The position numbers and the translations under genes are program-made. Below, piece after piece: positions 54,417-62,219 of a DNA stretch of 64,000 bases. This stretch comes from an alpha proteobacterium SCGC AAA028-D10 (GTDB lineage Bacteria; Pseudomonadota; Alphaproteobacteria; Pelagibacterales; Pelagibacteraceae). The stretch lies in the NCBI GenBank assembly GCA_000510845.1, contig AZOF01000006.1, forward strand, positions 1 to 64,000, read 5' to 3'. Below the pieces are notes generated by a model, which worked only from the letters and a program-made list of their open reading frames with translations, searched no databases and had not been told where the DNA came from. Within the stretch, counting starts at the first letter, position 1; the number at the start of each line of letters is the position of its first letter.

Positions 54417-55562
54417 TTAAGTTAAAAATTTAGCAAGAACTTTTGGTATTTGCTCTTTAAATTTAAAAAAACCTTTCGTTGCAAATTGCCAGCAATATCT
54501 GTCATAATCCCTTACTGAATAAGTGATATTAACCTCTTTTTTAATGCTTTGAATAAAGTCATTTTCATAACCAACGTTTAGGTAGGGCAGAATAACTTGT
54601 TTGATATTTTTCTCTTTAATAACTTTTTGTAAATTCTCTAGACTATCAATATAGATTTCGGAGTTAAATTTTTCTTTGATTAGATTTTTTAATTCATTAT
54701 TTATATTTTTTTTAAAATTAATTACATTTTCTGAATAAGCCTGCTTTTGTAAAATGCTAGTAAAATCCATAACGCCATAATGATTAGATTGCGTTTGATT
54801 TTGCTGGATAAAGTTAGAGTCTAAATTGTGAATAAGAAATAATGATTGATCATTTGTAGTTGTATCAAAGGCTATTGGATAGGTTTCATAAATTGTAGTT
54901 TCATATTTTGCTATGGCAGTTTCATTTAATTTTAAATTTTTATACTTTTTTTTAGAAAATTTATTAATATTCCACTCGGCTGCAACGTAGTGCTTGCCTT
55001 GTGTATGTAGTCCTGCAACCCAGCGCCAACTCAAAGTATTCGATGCAGCATCACCATCGAGTAAATTTTTTAAAAAAAAATCAGCACCTAATTGCCATGG
55101 TAAATTTAAAGTAAAAATCCAAACACTTGCAAACCACATCCTTGCATGATTATGCAAATAACCCGTTTGTTTTAACTCAAGTGCCCAGTCGTTAAAGGGT
55201 TCAACATTCGTTTGCGCGTTGATGGCATCTAGATAATTTTTTTTAGTCTCTTTTTTTAACTCTAATAAATCTTTATTATAATCCTGCCAAACCTTTGGGC
55301 GCATTTCCAACCAACCCTTCCAATAAGTTCGCCACATCACCTCTTGAATAAATTTTTCAATCTTTGCGTAGGAAAATTTACTGTAACTTGATTTTAACAC
55401 CTCTATTTCATCAACAACTCTGTGGGTGATATATTTAGAAAGTACGCTAGTATTTTCTCTTTGCTCGGGTCCAAAATCAAAATTTCTAGTTGAACTATAT
55501 TTTGCTAAATGATTTAGACAAAAGTGTTCTAACTTTTCTAAGGCTTGTTTTCTAATTTCCAT
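54417..55562 (-). CDS. Photolyase-family FAD protein with reversed domain order
   Basis: The first 230 residues are the helical FAD domain of photolyases (FIQEVMWRTYWKGWLEMRP, TGYLHNHARMWFASVWIFT, GDGDAASNTLSWRWVAG type signature). Normal photolyases carry an alpha/beta antenna domain before this; here it is absent. Instead residues about 240-381 form a second alpha/beta-like part (SLFLIHNLDSNF, IKQVILPYLNVGYE) ending WQFATKGFFKFKEQIPKVL. A light-driven or flavin redox role is inferred. The function of this family is not established. Confidence 0.8.
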   Translation of the reverse strand: MEIRKQALEKLEHFCLNHLAKYSSTRNFDFGPEQRENTSVLSKYITHRVVDEIEVLKSSYSKFSYAKIEKFIQEVMWRTYWKGWLEMRPKVWQDYNKDLLELKKETKKNYLDAINAQTNVEPFNDWALELKQTGYLHNHARMWFASVWIFTLNLPWQLGADFFLKNLLDGDAASNTLSWRWVAGLHTQGKHYVAAEWNINKFSKKKYKNLKLNETAIAKYETTIYETYPIAFDTTTNDQSLFLIHNLDSNFIQQNQTQSNHYGVMDFTSILQKQAYSENVINFKKNINNELKNLIKEKFNSEIYIDSLENLQKVIKEKNIKQVILPYLNVGYENDFIQSIKKEVNITYSVRDYDRYCWQFATKGFFKFKEQIPKVLAKFLT

Positions 55563-55627
55563 TCTGCACTACATAATCAGGATGGTTGATAATTGGTAAC
55601 ATGCAATTATAATAGAGAAGATATTGT

Positions 55628-55873
55628 ATGATGGAAAATTTTAAAATCATAAAGCCAAATATAAAACAGAATATTACTAAAATTACGCCAAGAAAGATCT
55701 TGGCATTTTGGCTACTTTTAACAGTTTTGTTAACTATTCTAGCGCCTAGAGTATTTGATCTTAAAGATTACAAACCCGATCATATTCTTTTTGCGATGTT
55801 ATTTATTTCCTTCATTATTATTGGTTTAATTGTTCTCTTGATTAAATTAATAAATGATAAATCGATAAAATAA
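55628..55873 (+). CDS. Two-helix membrane protein, 81 aa
   Basis: A basic, polar start (about 1-22, KIIKPNIKQNITKITPRK) is followed by two hydrophobic helices (ILAFWLLLTVLLTILAP; ILFAMLFISFIIIGLIVLLI). The positive-inside pattern supports a real membrane protein. Its stop is 1 bp before the next small membrane protein. No family is recognised. Confidence 0.6.
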   Translation: MMENFKIIKPNIKQNITKITPRKILAFWLLLTVLLTILAPRVFDLKDYKPDHILFAMLFISFIIIGLIVLLIKLINDKSIK

Positions 55874-55874
55874 T

Positions 55875-56144
55875 ATGATGAACCTGGAGCTAATTGTGAC
55901 CATTGTACTTGCGATGATCTCATCCTTAATACCGATGGTTTATAGAAAAATTACTGATAGTGCTAATGTTGCAAACCCTTACATTATTATAGCAGCTGTA
56001 ATTTTGGGAACTCTTTCAGCATGTATTGTTTATTCTTTAATGACTTATGGAATGCTTGAGACTTTATACCTCTTTGTTATCTATAAAATTATTCTAGGCT
56101 CTATTTTCTTAACTCAGTATCTCATTAAACTTAATTCAAAATAA
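55875..56144 (+). CDS. Three-helix membrane protein, 89 aa
   Basis: The product has three hydrophobic helices (LIVTIVLAMISSLIP; YIIIAAVILGTLSACIVYSL; LYLFVIYKIILGSIFL). It starts 1 bp after the previous small membrane gene, so the two are probably made together. The gap to 56253 is AT-rich and empty. No family is recognised. Confidence 0.6.
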   Translation: MMNLELIVTIVLAMISSLIPMVYRKITDSANVANPYIIIAAVILGTLSACIVYSLMTYGMLETLYLFVIYKIILGSIFLTQYLIKLNSK

Positions 56145-56253
56145 ATAAACTTTAAGCAAAACAGCCCTTTAGTCATTAAAATTAAGGTCCTTTTTACATC
56201 TTGTCAGATCAGCTTTTTATAATTAAATAATTTAATTAATTTTTTCAAAAATT

Positions 56254-56361
56254 ATGCCATCAGTTATTTTTAACCACACGATCTTAAAAGGTTATCTTAA
56301 CGAGCAAGACATCAATAAATCTCAACCATTAGCTCAGGATGACGAGGTTAAAAAATCTTAA
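56254..56361 (+). CDS. Short overlapping frame upstream of a SnoaL-like gene, 35 aa
   Basis: The frame MPSVIFNHTILKGYLNEQ runs to TAA at 56361 and overlaps the next start by 23 bp. The end PLAQDDEVKKS is polar. It could be a leader peptide coupling translation of the downstream gene. It could also be the displaced beginning of that gene, as frameshifted. No clear ribosome site lies before it. Confidence 0.35.
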   Translation: MPSVIFNHTILKGYLNEQDINKSQPLAQDDEVKKS

Positions 56362-56740
56362 GCGTTCTTCTAAAAAAGAGATTGCCTCACTTTTTGATAG
56401 ATGGAATACGTCATTAAAAAGTGGAGATCCAGATCAAGTCGTTAAAAATTATGCAAAGAATTCTATTTTGCTTGCAACTCTTGCAAATAAACCAAGACTA
56501 ACAGTTGCACAAAAAAAAAGTTATTTTAAATTTTTTTTAGCAAACAAACCTGCTGGAAAAATTAATTCTCGTAAAATTGAGGTTGGTTATGACACTGCAG
56601 TGGATGCAGGTGTTTACACCTTCACTTTTGCTAAAACTAAAGCAGTGGTAAAAGCTCGTTATACTTTCACTTATCGCCTTTATAAAAATAAGTGGTTAAT
56701 TACCTCTCACCATTCATCTAGAATGCCAGAAGATAACTAA
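56339..56740 (+). CDS. SnoaL / CaMKII-association-domain-like protein
   Basis: The 133-residue protein has the alpha+beta barrel pattern EIASLFDRWNTSLKSGDPDQVVKNYA, NSILLATLANKPRLT and WLITSHHSSRMPE. This is the bacterial branch of the CaMKII association domain / nuclear transport factor 2 fold. Such proteins bind small ligands or act as isomerases. The start may be a little downstream because the first residues are basic and extra. Confidence 0.85.
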   Translation: MTRLKNLKRSSKKEIASLFDRWNTSLKSGDPDQVVKNYAKNSILLATLANKPRLTVAQKKSYFKFFLANKPAGKINSRKIEVGYDTAVDAGVYTFTFAKTKAVVKARYTFTYRLYKNKWLITSHHSSRMPEDN

Positions 56741-56802
56741 TTTTTTAACTTATGATTAGGTTAAAAAACAGTAAGGTTTAGGTTAGTATTTAATTAATCA
56801 AA

Positions 56803-57165
56803 ATGTATGAATTCCTAGCAACTCTTACGCTCATCGTTCATTTTCTCTTTATTGTATTTGTTGTCTTTGGAGGGCTTTTATTTTTTATTAAAGCTTGGAC
56901 ATTATACTTTCATATTCCAGCATTTCTCTATGGGGCTTATATGGAATTTACGCAAACTATTTGCCCACTCACTTATTTGGAAAATTATCTCTTAACTAAA
57001 GCAAATCTTACAACCTATTCCACAACCTTTATCCAAAACTATCTGTATGCAATTATTTACCCAGTCAATTTAACTAAAGACTTACAAATCAACCTTGGTA
57101 TCTCTTTAATTGTCTTAAATGCTGTTATCTATGGGGTCGTCGTAATTAAATATAAAAAAAATTAA
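56803..57165 (+). CDS. DUF2784 membrane protein
   Basis: The 120-residue protein has four membrane helices with FIVFVVFGGLLFF near the start and the conserved FTQTICPLTYLENYLL in the middle, matching DUF2784. Its function is unknown. It is convergent with the cupin gene, the stops being 21 bp apart. Confidence 0.9.
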   Translation: MYEFLATLTLIVHFLFIVFVVFGGLLFFIKAWTLYFHIPAFLYGAYMEFTQTICPLTYLENYLLTKANLTTYSTTFIQNYLYAIIYPVNLTKDLQINLGISLIVLNAVIYGVVVIKYKKN

Positions 57166-57186
57166 TATAAATTTATATCTAGTTTT

Positions 57187-57855
57187 CTACTGAAGAGGAT
57201 TATCAAGGTGACCCGTTTTAACATAAATAAGTGCTCCTTCTGATTTTGTAAAAGGTGCGTGCTTACTGTATCTTGGACTTCTGATCCAACTGCCCGTTGG
57301 ATAACTTGCATGCTCATCATGGAATACTCCTTTGATTACAAAAATTTCTTCACCGCCTGGATGAACGTGCGGATTAAAAATTGTATTGGGCGCCCATTTA
57401 ACTAGAGCTGTACCAACACCATTAAATTCATGAAGTGGCATCACGGATAAACCAGGAACCATTCCTTGGTGCCAGGTTTCAGTATTCGTGTTAATACGAA
57501 CACTTTCTAAATCACCCTCATGAAAGTGTCTTAATTTTACAAATAAAGTACAACCCTTTTTTGAAAAGGGAGTGTGTGAACTTTTTGGTGGATTTCTAAG
57601 ATATGAGCCTGCAGGATAATCCCCATTCTCATCTGAAAATACTCCATCTAAAACTAATATTTCTTCACCACCTCCATGGACATGGCGAGTAAAAGAAGAA
57701 TTAGGCGCATATTTAACAACAGTGCTTGCGATTGCAACTTCACCACCCACACGGTCTAAATATTTTCTCTCAACGCCTTCAATGGGTGATTTTTCCCAAG
57801 GCATAGTTTGAGTATATACTACCGCCTTTAAAGCAAAATCAGCATTCACAATCAT
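57187..57855 (-). CDS. Double-cupin ChrR-like protein
   Basis: The 222-residue protein has two cupin repeats: FTRHVHGGGEEILVLDGVF with GDYPAGSYLRNPPKSSHTP, and FNPHVHPGGEEIFVIKGVF with ASYPTGSWIRSPRYSKHAP. Each keeps the His/Glu metal-binding set. The pattern is that of the ChrR cupin of anti-sigma factors, but the N-terminal anti-sigma part is missing, so it is probably a metal-dependent enzyme or sensor. Confidence 0.88.
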   Translation of the reverse strand: MIVNADFALKAVVYTQTMPWEKSPIEGVERKYLDRVGGEVAIASTVVKYAPNSSFTRHVHGGGEEILVLDGVFSDENGDYPAGSYLRNPPKSSHTPFSKKGCTLFVKLRHFHEGDLESVRINTNTETWHQGMVPGLSVMPLHEFNGVGTALVKWAPNTIFNPHVHPGGEEIFVIKGVFHDEHASYPTGSWIRSPRYSKHAPFTKSEGALIYVKTGHLDNPLQ

Positions 57856-57990
57856 TTTTATATCTCTTAATTATAATCTTAATGAAGATACAGTAATATA
57901 AAATATTAGACTAATAAACTTTTACAAAAAAAGTCATAGGCACACACATTTATATGCATGTATTACTGAAACAATTTTTATTTAAAAGTA

Positions 57991-58425
57991 TTATTGAGGA
58001 GTGTTTGTAGTGCCGTCTCTATCAAGAGTTCTAGATTTTCCCATGATGACTTGTATTTGATCTGGGTAAGCATATCCGGTTCCTTTACTGTGATCTATGA
58101 GTGCTCCAACTCCTCCACCAAAAACAATATTTCCCCACATACTTCCTCTAGCTCGTGATACTGCTTTTACTAAACCATCTTGCATCCCAGCTTTTTTACA
58201 AGTAATCGACATGTCTTCTGCTGATCTTGTGATATTTACAAAGGATGGAGTTTTACCTTCCCAAGAACCTTTATCATTTACTAAAACACAATTAGCTCCT
58301 TCAACTGAGTTAGATTTATCATCTTTAGCAGTTAAATTAATTGGTTGATAATTTTCTCCTGTAATAGAAGCGCAGTTAGCTAGTCCTAAAGATAAACTGA
58401 TTATTAATAAAGTTTTTAAATTCAT
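57991..58425 (-). CDS. Glycine-zipper-type lipoprotein, 144 aa
   Basis: A lipoprotein signal (lipobox LANC near residue 18) precedes a mature domain with two Cys-containing strands (GANCVLVNDKGSW; ITCKKAGM) and a Gly-rich hydrophobic segment (FGGGVGALIDHSKGTGYAYP). The Gly segment and YPDQIQV end are typical of a family of outer-membrane lipoproteins with no known function. Confidence 0.75.
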   Translation of the reverse strand: MNLKTLLIISLSLGLANCASITGENYQPINLTAKDDKSNSVEGANCVLVNDKGSWEGKTPSFVNITRSAEDMSITCKKAGMQDGLVKAVSRARGSMWGNIVFGGGVGALIDHSKGTGYAYPDQIQVIMGKSRTLDRDGTTNTPQ

Positions 58426-58454
58426 ATTATTTAGCTTACGTTAATCTGATTGAG

Positions 58455-58718
58455 TTAACAGCCTAATGTGTAGGCAGAACATGTTCCTTTATGAGTGTTT
58501 GTTCCACTTTGTCCTGTATACGGATTAGAGTTTCCTGAAGTACTCCAATTGTCATTTTTATATTCATTTGGAGATGAACGATAATGTGGCTGAACATATG
58601 TTCCATTATCTTTAGTGTAGCCTCTAACCGCTACATCTCTAGCCTCAACAGAAGCAAGAGATATAAGAGTAAAAAAAATAACTATAACTAAATTTTTTAG
58701 TTTCATAAAATACTTCAA
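58455..58718 (-). CDS. Small secreted protein with DVAVRGYT / NPYTG motif, 87 aa
   Basis: A signal peptide (about 1-26, ending SVEA) leads to a polar mature part, RDVAVRGYTKDNGTYVQPHYRS and GNSNPYTGQSGT. This repeat-like pattern recurs in many bacterial envelope proteins of unknown function. It ends with two Cys (CSAYTLGC). It precedes the large barrel gene's end by 4 bp. Confidence 0.75.
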   Translation of the reverse strand: MKYFMKLKNLVIVIFFTLISLASVEARDVAVRGYTKDNGTYVQPHYRSSPNEYKNDNWSTSGNSNPYTGQSGTNTHKGTCSAYTLGC

Positions 58719-58722
58719 CTAT

Positions 58723-60144
58723 TTAAAATATATAACGAACTGAAGCACTTAATACTTCAGCATCGTAATACATCTCATATTTTTTATAGTTAAGAGATAA
58801 ATCTAAATTGTTAGATATTTTTGCACCAACTCCAACTCCATAAAACCAATCTTTGCCTTCATATTCATGCATAACTTGCAAGTTACCGATGTTTGGCGCA
58901 ACTGTTTCTTCAGATTGAAGATAATTAGCATATCCAACTAAAGCATTAATATTAACTCCATTACCTAAGTCAGCTTTAGGTTTTAAAGAGATTCCCGTTG
59001 AGCTTGATCGGTAGTTAAGTGATAAATTGTCCGTACCCGCTGAGAATGTCTGACCAGGTGCAAATCTTTTATTTTGAAATCTCCCATCTGTTTTTGCTGT
59101 GCTTGCACCTAGAGGCATAAACACGCTAGCTTTACCAAAGTCATTATAAGATAATTCAAGATCTAAGTTTTTATTAATTTCGTATCCGGCTATAATGCTA
59201 TATCCGTAGCTATCCTCGTCAATATTAACTCCAGAACTTCCGTTAGAAATACCTGTATCAAGTTCTACTTTTAAAATTTCAGCTCCTAGATATACCTTTT
59301 CATTATTAAATAGTCTTTTTCCATTAGGAACCGATTTCAATTCTTGCTCACCAAAAGTTTTACTAATTTTTATACCAAATTCGGTTGTTGTATTGTGTGG
59401 TTCGGTAGATCCAGAAACATGAGTAGTAGATTTCTCAACATTCATATATTCGTAATATGGTTCGATATTGATTCCGTTATATGGAAATTTGTAAGAAACT
59501 TTCATACTATACCCGTCATCATTGCGCATATTTGTGTTGCTTGCAGAATTTAAAAACTCATTTTCATTTAAGCCCCAAATAAAATAATCATATTCCAATT
59601 TTAATTTTCCATTGACACCAGCGACAGGCATGTTGGCTTCAACGATAAATGGAATATATTCGTATTCTTGAGTCCTATCGTAACCAGGTCCTGATCCATT
59701 TGAACTATAAAGACCTTTTTTCTTATCTAATAAGTGTCTGTATCCATAACCTGTCTTAAACATTAATTTATCGGAGGCCTGAATTCCATATAACGCTCTT
59801 AAATTATAAACATCATTTTCAATATTTTTTGCTGTTCCAGTTCCGTTGCTCCAGTAATTAATATCAAATCTTCTAAAGTCTGCGTCAAATTCTAATTGAT
59901 TTAAATAACCTTCGAATAAAAAATTATTTTTTACGTTGTACATTATGCCGAAGTTATTTAACAAATGATCTTGAACTTCGCTTTTATTGTACATAAAATC
60001 TGGTTCATCATATTTGTAGTAACCAGTTATTAAAATACCTAAGTCTTGAGTGACACCAATTTTGTCGGCAGAATTAGACGTTGCGCTTAAAGATGATAAT
60101 AAAGTTATTAGTGATGTCGTTGTTAGTATTTTTTTTAAATTCAT
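58723..60144 (-). CDS. Two-part outer-membrane beta-barrel protein
   Basis: The 473-residue protein has a signal peptide (1-26, ending SNSA) and then about 450 residues of alternating, amphipathic strands. Residues about 30-275 look like one barrel, and about 285-473 like a second OmpA-type barrel ending in the insertion signal VRYIF. It may be a porin or adhesin. The upstream region carries a C9 tract (on this strand) in a promoter-like position, typical of switched surface proteins. Confidence 0.8.
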   Translation of the reverse strand: MNLKKILTTTSLITLLSSLSATSNSADKIGVTQDLGILITGYYKYDEPDFMYNKSEVQDHLLNNFGIMYNVKNNFLFEGYLNQLEFDADFRRFDINYWSNGTGTAKNIENDVYNLRALYGIQASDKLMFKTGYGYRHLLDKKKGLYSSNGSGPGYDRTQEYEYIPFIVEANMPVAGVNGKLKLEYDYFIWGLNENEFLNSASNTNMRNDDGYSMKVSYKFPYNGINIEPYYEYMNVEKSTTHVSGSTEPHNTTTEFGIKISKTFGEQELKSVPNGKRLFNNEKVYLGAEILKVELDTGISNGSSGVNIDEDSYGYSIIAGYEINKNLDLELSYNDFGKASVFMPLGASTAKTDGRFQNKRFAPGQTFSAGTDNLSLNYRSSSTGISLKPKADLGNGVNINALVGYANYLQSEETVAPNIGNLQVMHEYEGKDWFYGVGVGAKISNNLDLSLNYKKYEMYYDAEVLSASVRYIF

Positions 60145-60476
60145 TGTTATATTTTTTAATTATTAATAATTACAGGGACCCTATAAGTTTGGGGGGGGGT
60201 TGATATAAATGATTTTATATATAAATTTTGTACCTAATTTTGGAGGCTTAATTGATCAATTCATTGGCTATAATGGAGATATATATGTCACAAAGTTAAT
60301 CTAAATTTTTTAAATTTTTAATCACTTCCTAAGGTCAAAATAGCTTTATTCTAGGAGCTTATTTATTTTTTTTGAAAAGTTATTAACTTGTCCACATCTA
60401 TAAGTTGAAAAATTTATCTTTAGTTTTTTGACAAGATTATTAAAGAATTAATTATGTAAATAACAATTAATAATTA
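60145..60476. other. 332-bp intergenic region between divergent genes
   Basis: This is the only gap above 300 bp. It holds the upstream region of the barrel gene (minus strand), including G9/C9 at 60191-60199, and the upstream region of the gene at 60477, with TTGACA at 60428-60433 as a likely -35. TTGTCCACA near 60389 differs from a DnaA box by one base but stands alone. The rest is AT-rich with no frame worth calling. Confidence 0.6.
60191..60199 (-). repeat. C9 tract in the barrel gene's upstream region
   Basis: Read on the minus strand, nine Cs lie 47 bp before the start codon. They fall between TTTATA (or TTATAT) and TATAGG, 17-18 bp apart, so the tract could be the promoter spacer. In Neisseria opc a similar C tract changes promoter strength by slipping. 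The element is the same length as the G9 tract at 40722. Confidence 0.7.
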
Positions 60477-61208
60477 ATGAGTAAAAAAGTTAGTCAGAAA
60501 CAAATTGATGCAAATCGAAGAAATGCACAACAAAGCACTGGACCAAAAACTAAAGAGGGAAAAGCTAAATCAGCAATGAATTCTATAAAATATGGAATTT
60601 ATTCAGATCAATTTCTAATTAAAGGTGAAAAAAAAGAGGATCTTGATGAATATAGTAATGATCTTATAAATTGGTTAAATCCTAGCAACCCTGTTTTATT
60701 TGATATCGTATCACAAATTATTTTTAGTGGCTGGGCAGCAAGAAGATATATGATAGTTGAAAGTAAAATTATCAACACAACACCAGTAGAAGAAAAAAAA
60801 GAATCTAAAGAAAATAATAAATCACAACCAATGGTTATTAGTTGGCTAGATTCTCCTGAACTTGAAGCAAAATATGAGGCTTATGATGAATGTAAAAAAA
60901 ATGAACCTAAAAATCTTCAAGAGAAACAAAAATACTTTAATGATTACAATCATGAAAAAAGCGTAGCTGAAATACGAGAAAAAAACGAAAAGAATAGCAA
61001 TATTAAATTAGAAGAAAAATTAGAAAGTATTAATAGCAATGTAGTTAAAGAAGAAAAGTATACTGAAGGACTTCCAAATTATTTATGGAGTATAGATTCT
61101 CTTTATAAAGTTAATGTAATGGCAAAAAGGCATTTAACAAACTACCATAAGTCTCTACATTCTTATTTTGAAGCTAAAAAGAAATTTAATAACTCAATTG
61201 ACATGTAA
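60477..61208 (+). CDS. Protein with STGPKT / NxxKxG N-terminal motif
   Basis: The 243-residue protein opens with IDANRRNAQQSTGPKTKEGK and then NSIKYGIYSD, a widespread bacterial motif of unknown function, often found in variable genome regions. The rest is highly charged, with a predicted coiled coil around residues 150-200 (EIREKNEKNSNIKLEEKLES). It carries no membrane helix. TTGACA lies 44 bp before the start. Confidence 0.65.
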   Translation: MSKKVSQKQIDANRRNAQQSTGPKTKEGKAKSAMNSIKYGIYSDQFLIKGEKKEDLDEYSNDLINWLNPSNPVLFDIVSQIIFSGWAARRYMIVESKIINTTPVEEKKESKENNKSQPMVISWLDSPELEAKYEAYDECKKNEPKNLQEKQKYFNDYNHEKSVAEIREKNEKNSNIKLEEKLESINSNVVKEEKYTEGLPNYLWSIDSLYKVNVMAKRHLTNYHKSLHSYFEAKKKFNNSIDM

Positions 61209-61319
61209 TAATGACTCACTTAATTGGGAGTTAGAATTAGTTTAACCTAGCTATGTAAAACTAATAGATTAAGTCCTTTCTCTATTAATTTCATCACTTT
61301 GTTAAACTGACTTAAAAAT

Positions 61320-62219
61320 ATGGATAGTCAGATTTTATATTTAATTATTGGTGTTCTCGTTGGAGCAATTGCTATTTATTTCTTTGTTAAGAAGAATGAT
61401 AACTCTGGTGATAATAGAGTTTTAAGTTCACAGCTTGCGAATTTGATTGTTAGGTTTTCTAAAGTTGAAGAGGCGACAAAGAATATTTCAAGCACACAAG
61501 CTTCAATTGATAATACCTTTAAAAGCTTTGAAGGAATGTTGAATGATCGTCAAGAACGTGGCGCTTTTTCCGAGATGGAATTAGAGAAGTTATTAAAAGA
61601 TAGACTGCCTTCGCAGTATTTAAAATTTCAACATACTTTAAGTAATAACAAGCGAGTAGATTGCTTAATTGATTTAGGTGAAAATTCTCAAAAAATTGGA
61701 ATCGATTCAAAGTTTGTTTTAGATAATTATAAATATCTTCGTTCTGCAAAAACTGAAGAAGAGATTAAAAAATATAAGAAATTATTTGAAGATGATGTTG
61801 TTAATAACATTAAGAAGATCTCAAATGATTACATAATTAATGGAGAAACCACTCCTCATGCAATTATGTTCATAAGATCAGAAGCTGTTTACCGTGAGAT
61901 TAGTGAGAGTAACTTAATAAGTAAGGGATTAGAGAAAAATGTTCTTATTGTTTCTCCAAGTTTACTTTGGGGATTATTAAATACTCTTCGTATGTTTTTA
62001 AAAGACTCAGAGATAAGCAAGAAAGCTCAAGTTGTTATTAAAGAAATTGGAATTATCGGCAAAGATATTGGCCGTTTAGCAGAACGTGTTGCTGATGTTG
62101 AGAGTAGATTTAATCAGGTAAGTGAGCAATTTAGAGGGATTAAAGTTTCAGCAGATAAAATTCAAAGCAGAGCTGAAAAGATTCAAGAGTTAGAATCGAA
62201 AGATGAGATTACTAAATGA
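61320..62219 (+). CDS. rmuC: DNA recombination protein RmuC
   Basis: The 299-residue protein has an N-terminal membrane helix (about 4-22) and the RmuC nuclease-like core: RQERGAFSEMELEKLL, VDCLIDLGENSQKIGIDSKFV and a C-terminal coiled coil (ADVESRFNQVSEQF). It is shorter than E. coli RmuC, mostly by loss of the N-terminal coiled coil. It limits inversions at short repeats. It overlaps sbcB by 4 bp. Confidence 0.92.
   Translation: MDSQILYLIIGVLVGAIAIYFFVKKNDNSGDNRVLSSQLANLIVRFSKVEEATKNISSTQASIDNTFKSFEGMLNDRQERGAFSEMELEKLLKDRLPSQYLKFQHTLSNNKRVDCLIDLGENSQKIGIDSKFVLDNYKYLRSAKTEEEIKKYKKLFEDDVVNNIKKISNDYIINGETTPHAIMFIRSEAVYREISESNLISKGLEKNVLIVSPSLLWGLLNTLRMFLKDSEISKKAQVVIKEIGIIGKDIGRLAERVADVESRFNQVSEQFRGIKVSADKIQSRAEKIQELESKDEITK

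Noticed and set aside
60389..60397. TTGTCCACA as a DnaA box and possible origin.
   Set aside because: It has one mismatch to TTATCCACA, is a single copy and lies beside no dnaA, dnaN or hemE gene.
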